Below the pieces are notes generated by a model. It was given only the letters and a program-made list of their open reading frames with translations, was not told the origin of the DNA and made no database searches. Below are positions 63,753 through 64,000 of a DNA stretch of 64,000 nucleotides, in pieces. Position numbers and translations under genes: made by a program. Each line of letters begins with the position of its first letter. The stretch's first letter is position 1. The stretch is from Bacteroidales bacterium (lineage in GTDB: Bacteria; Bacteroidota; Bacteroidia; Bacteroidales; Paludibacteraceae): positions 150,346 through 214,345 of the forward strand of contig SUXD01000001.1 of the NCBI GenBank assembly GCA_015061145.1, read 5' to 3'.

Positions 63753-64000
<248 letters not shown>

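Overview
The window is chromosomal DNA of a Bacteroidales-type member of the Bacteroidota. The signs are type IX secretion (T9SS) C-terminal sorting domains on several secreted proteins, a PorP/SprF-type T9SS protein, a FeoA-FeoB fusion, an LL-diaminopimelate aminotransferase, a debranching enzyme/glycosyltransferase/GH57 glycogen operon, and promoters of the Bacteroidota form TTTG-N20-TAnnTTTG. Species cannot be named from the sequence alone. There is no phage, IS transposase or CRISPR array. Most of the window is ordinary backbone; the exception is an AT-rich accessory insert at about 24.35-28.08 kb.

Layout. 1-5706: 3' part of a giant secreted GH43/CBM6 enzyme. 5.8-9.3 kb: a 2-hydroxyacid dehydrogenase, a GT39-type membrane glycosyltransferase and a small outer-membrane barrel with a very acidic loop. 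9.5-13.1 kb (minus): operon ispD-recG-SDR. 13.25-14.3 kb: SPOR protein and folE. 14.3-18.4 kb (minus): glycosyltransferase, radical SAM protein, ychF, trpS. 18.66-22.5 kb (minus): porin, feoAB fusion and a 53-residue Cys-rich FeoB-associated protein; a divergent regulator at 22.7 kb fuses an RIC/hemerythrin di-iron module to a LuxR HTH. 24.5-25.0 kb: a noncoding stretch that folds into successive strong hairpins ending in an intrinsic terminator. 25.0-28.3 kb: an unknown secreted protein translationally coupled to an M4 metalloprotease whose last ~75 codons switch from AT-rich to GC-rich. 28.3-28.6 kb: duplicated 28-bp palindromes. 28.6-33.2 kb (minus): TolC/MacA/MacB-type efflux operon. 33.4-42.1 kb: dapL, glmS, a PurF-like amidotransferase, fba, an aspartate aminotransferase, a Crp/Fnr regulator and an HD protein. 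42.2-46.8 kb: glycogen/alpha-glucan operon. 46.9-53.5 kb: priA, a PgpH-like HD hydrolase, murB, mltG. 53.66 kb: tRNA-Ser(GCT). 53.8-58.4 kb: T9SS type-B cargo/OmpA/PorP-SprF operon. 58.5-59.7 kb (minus): purT. 59.8-62.5 kb: secreted CotH-family protein. 62.7-64.0 kb: start of the str operon (rpsL, rpsG, fusA).

Most notable: (1) the unidentified structured RNA at 24668-24965; (2) the mosaic protease, whose AT-rich body is joined to a host-like sorting domain; (3) the iron-uptake operon facing a di-iron sensor/HTH fusion, with a 25-bp palindrome between the two promoters; (4) the duplicated palindromes with a compensatory base-pair change; (5) a dispersed intergenic repeat built around TCTGCGTCAAAGT.
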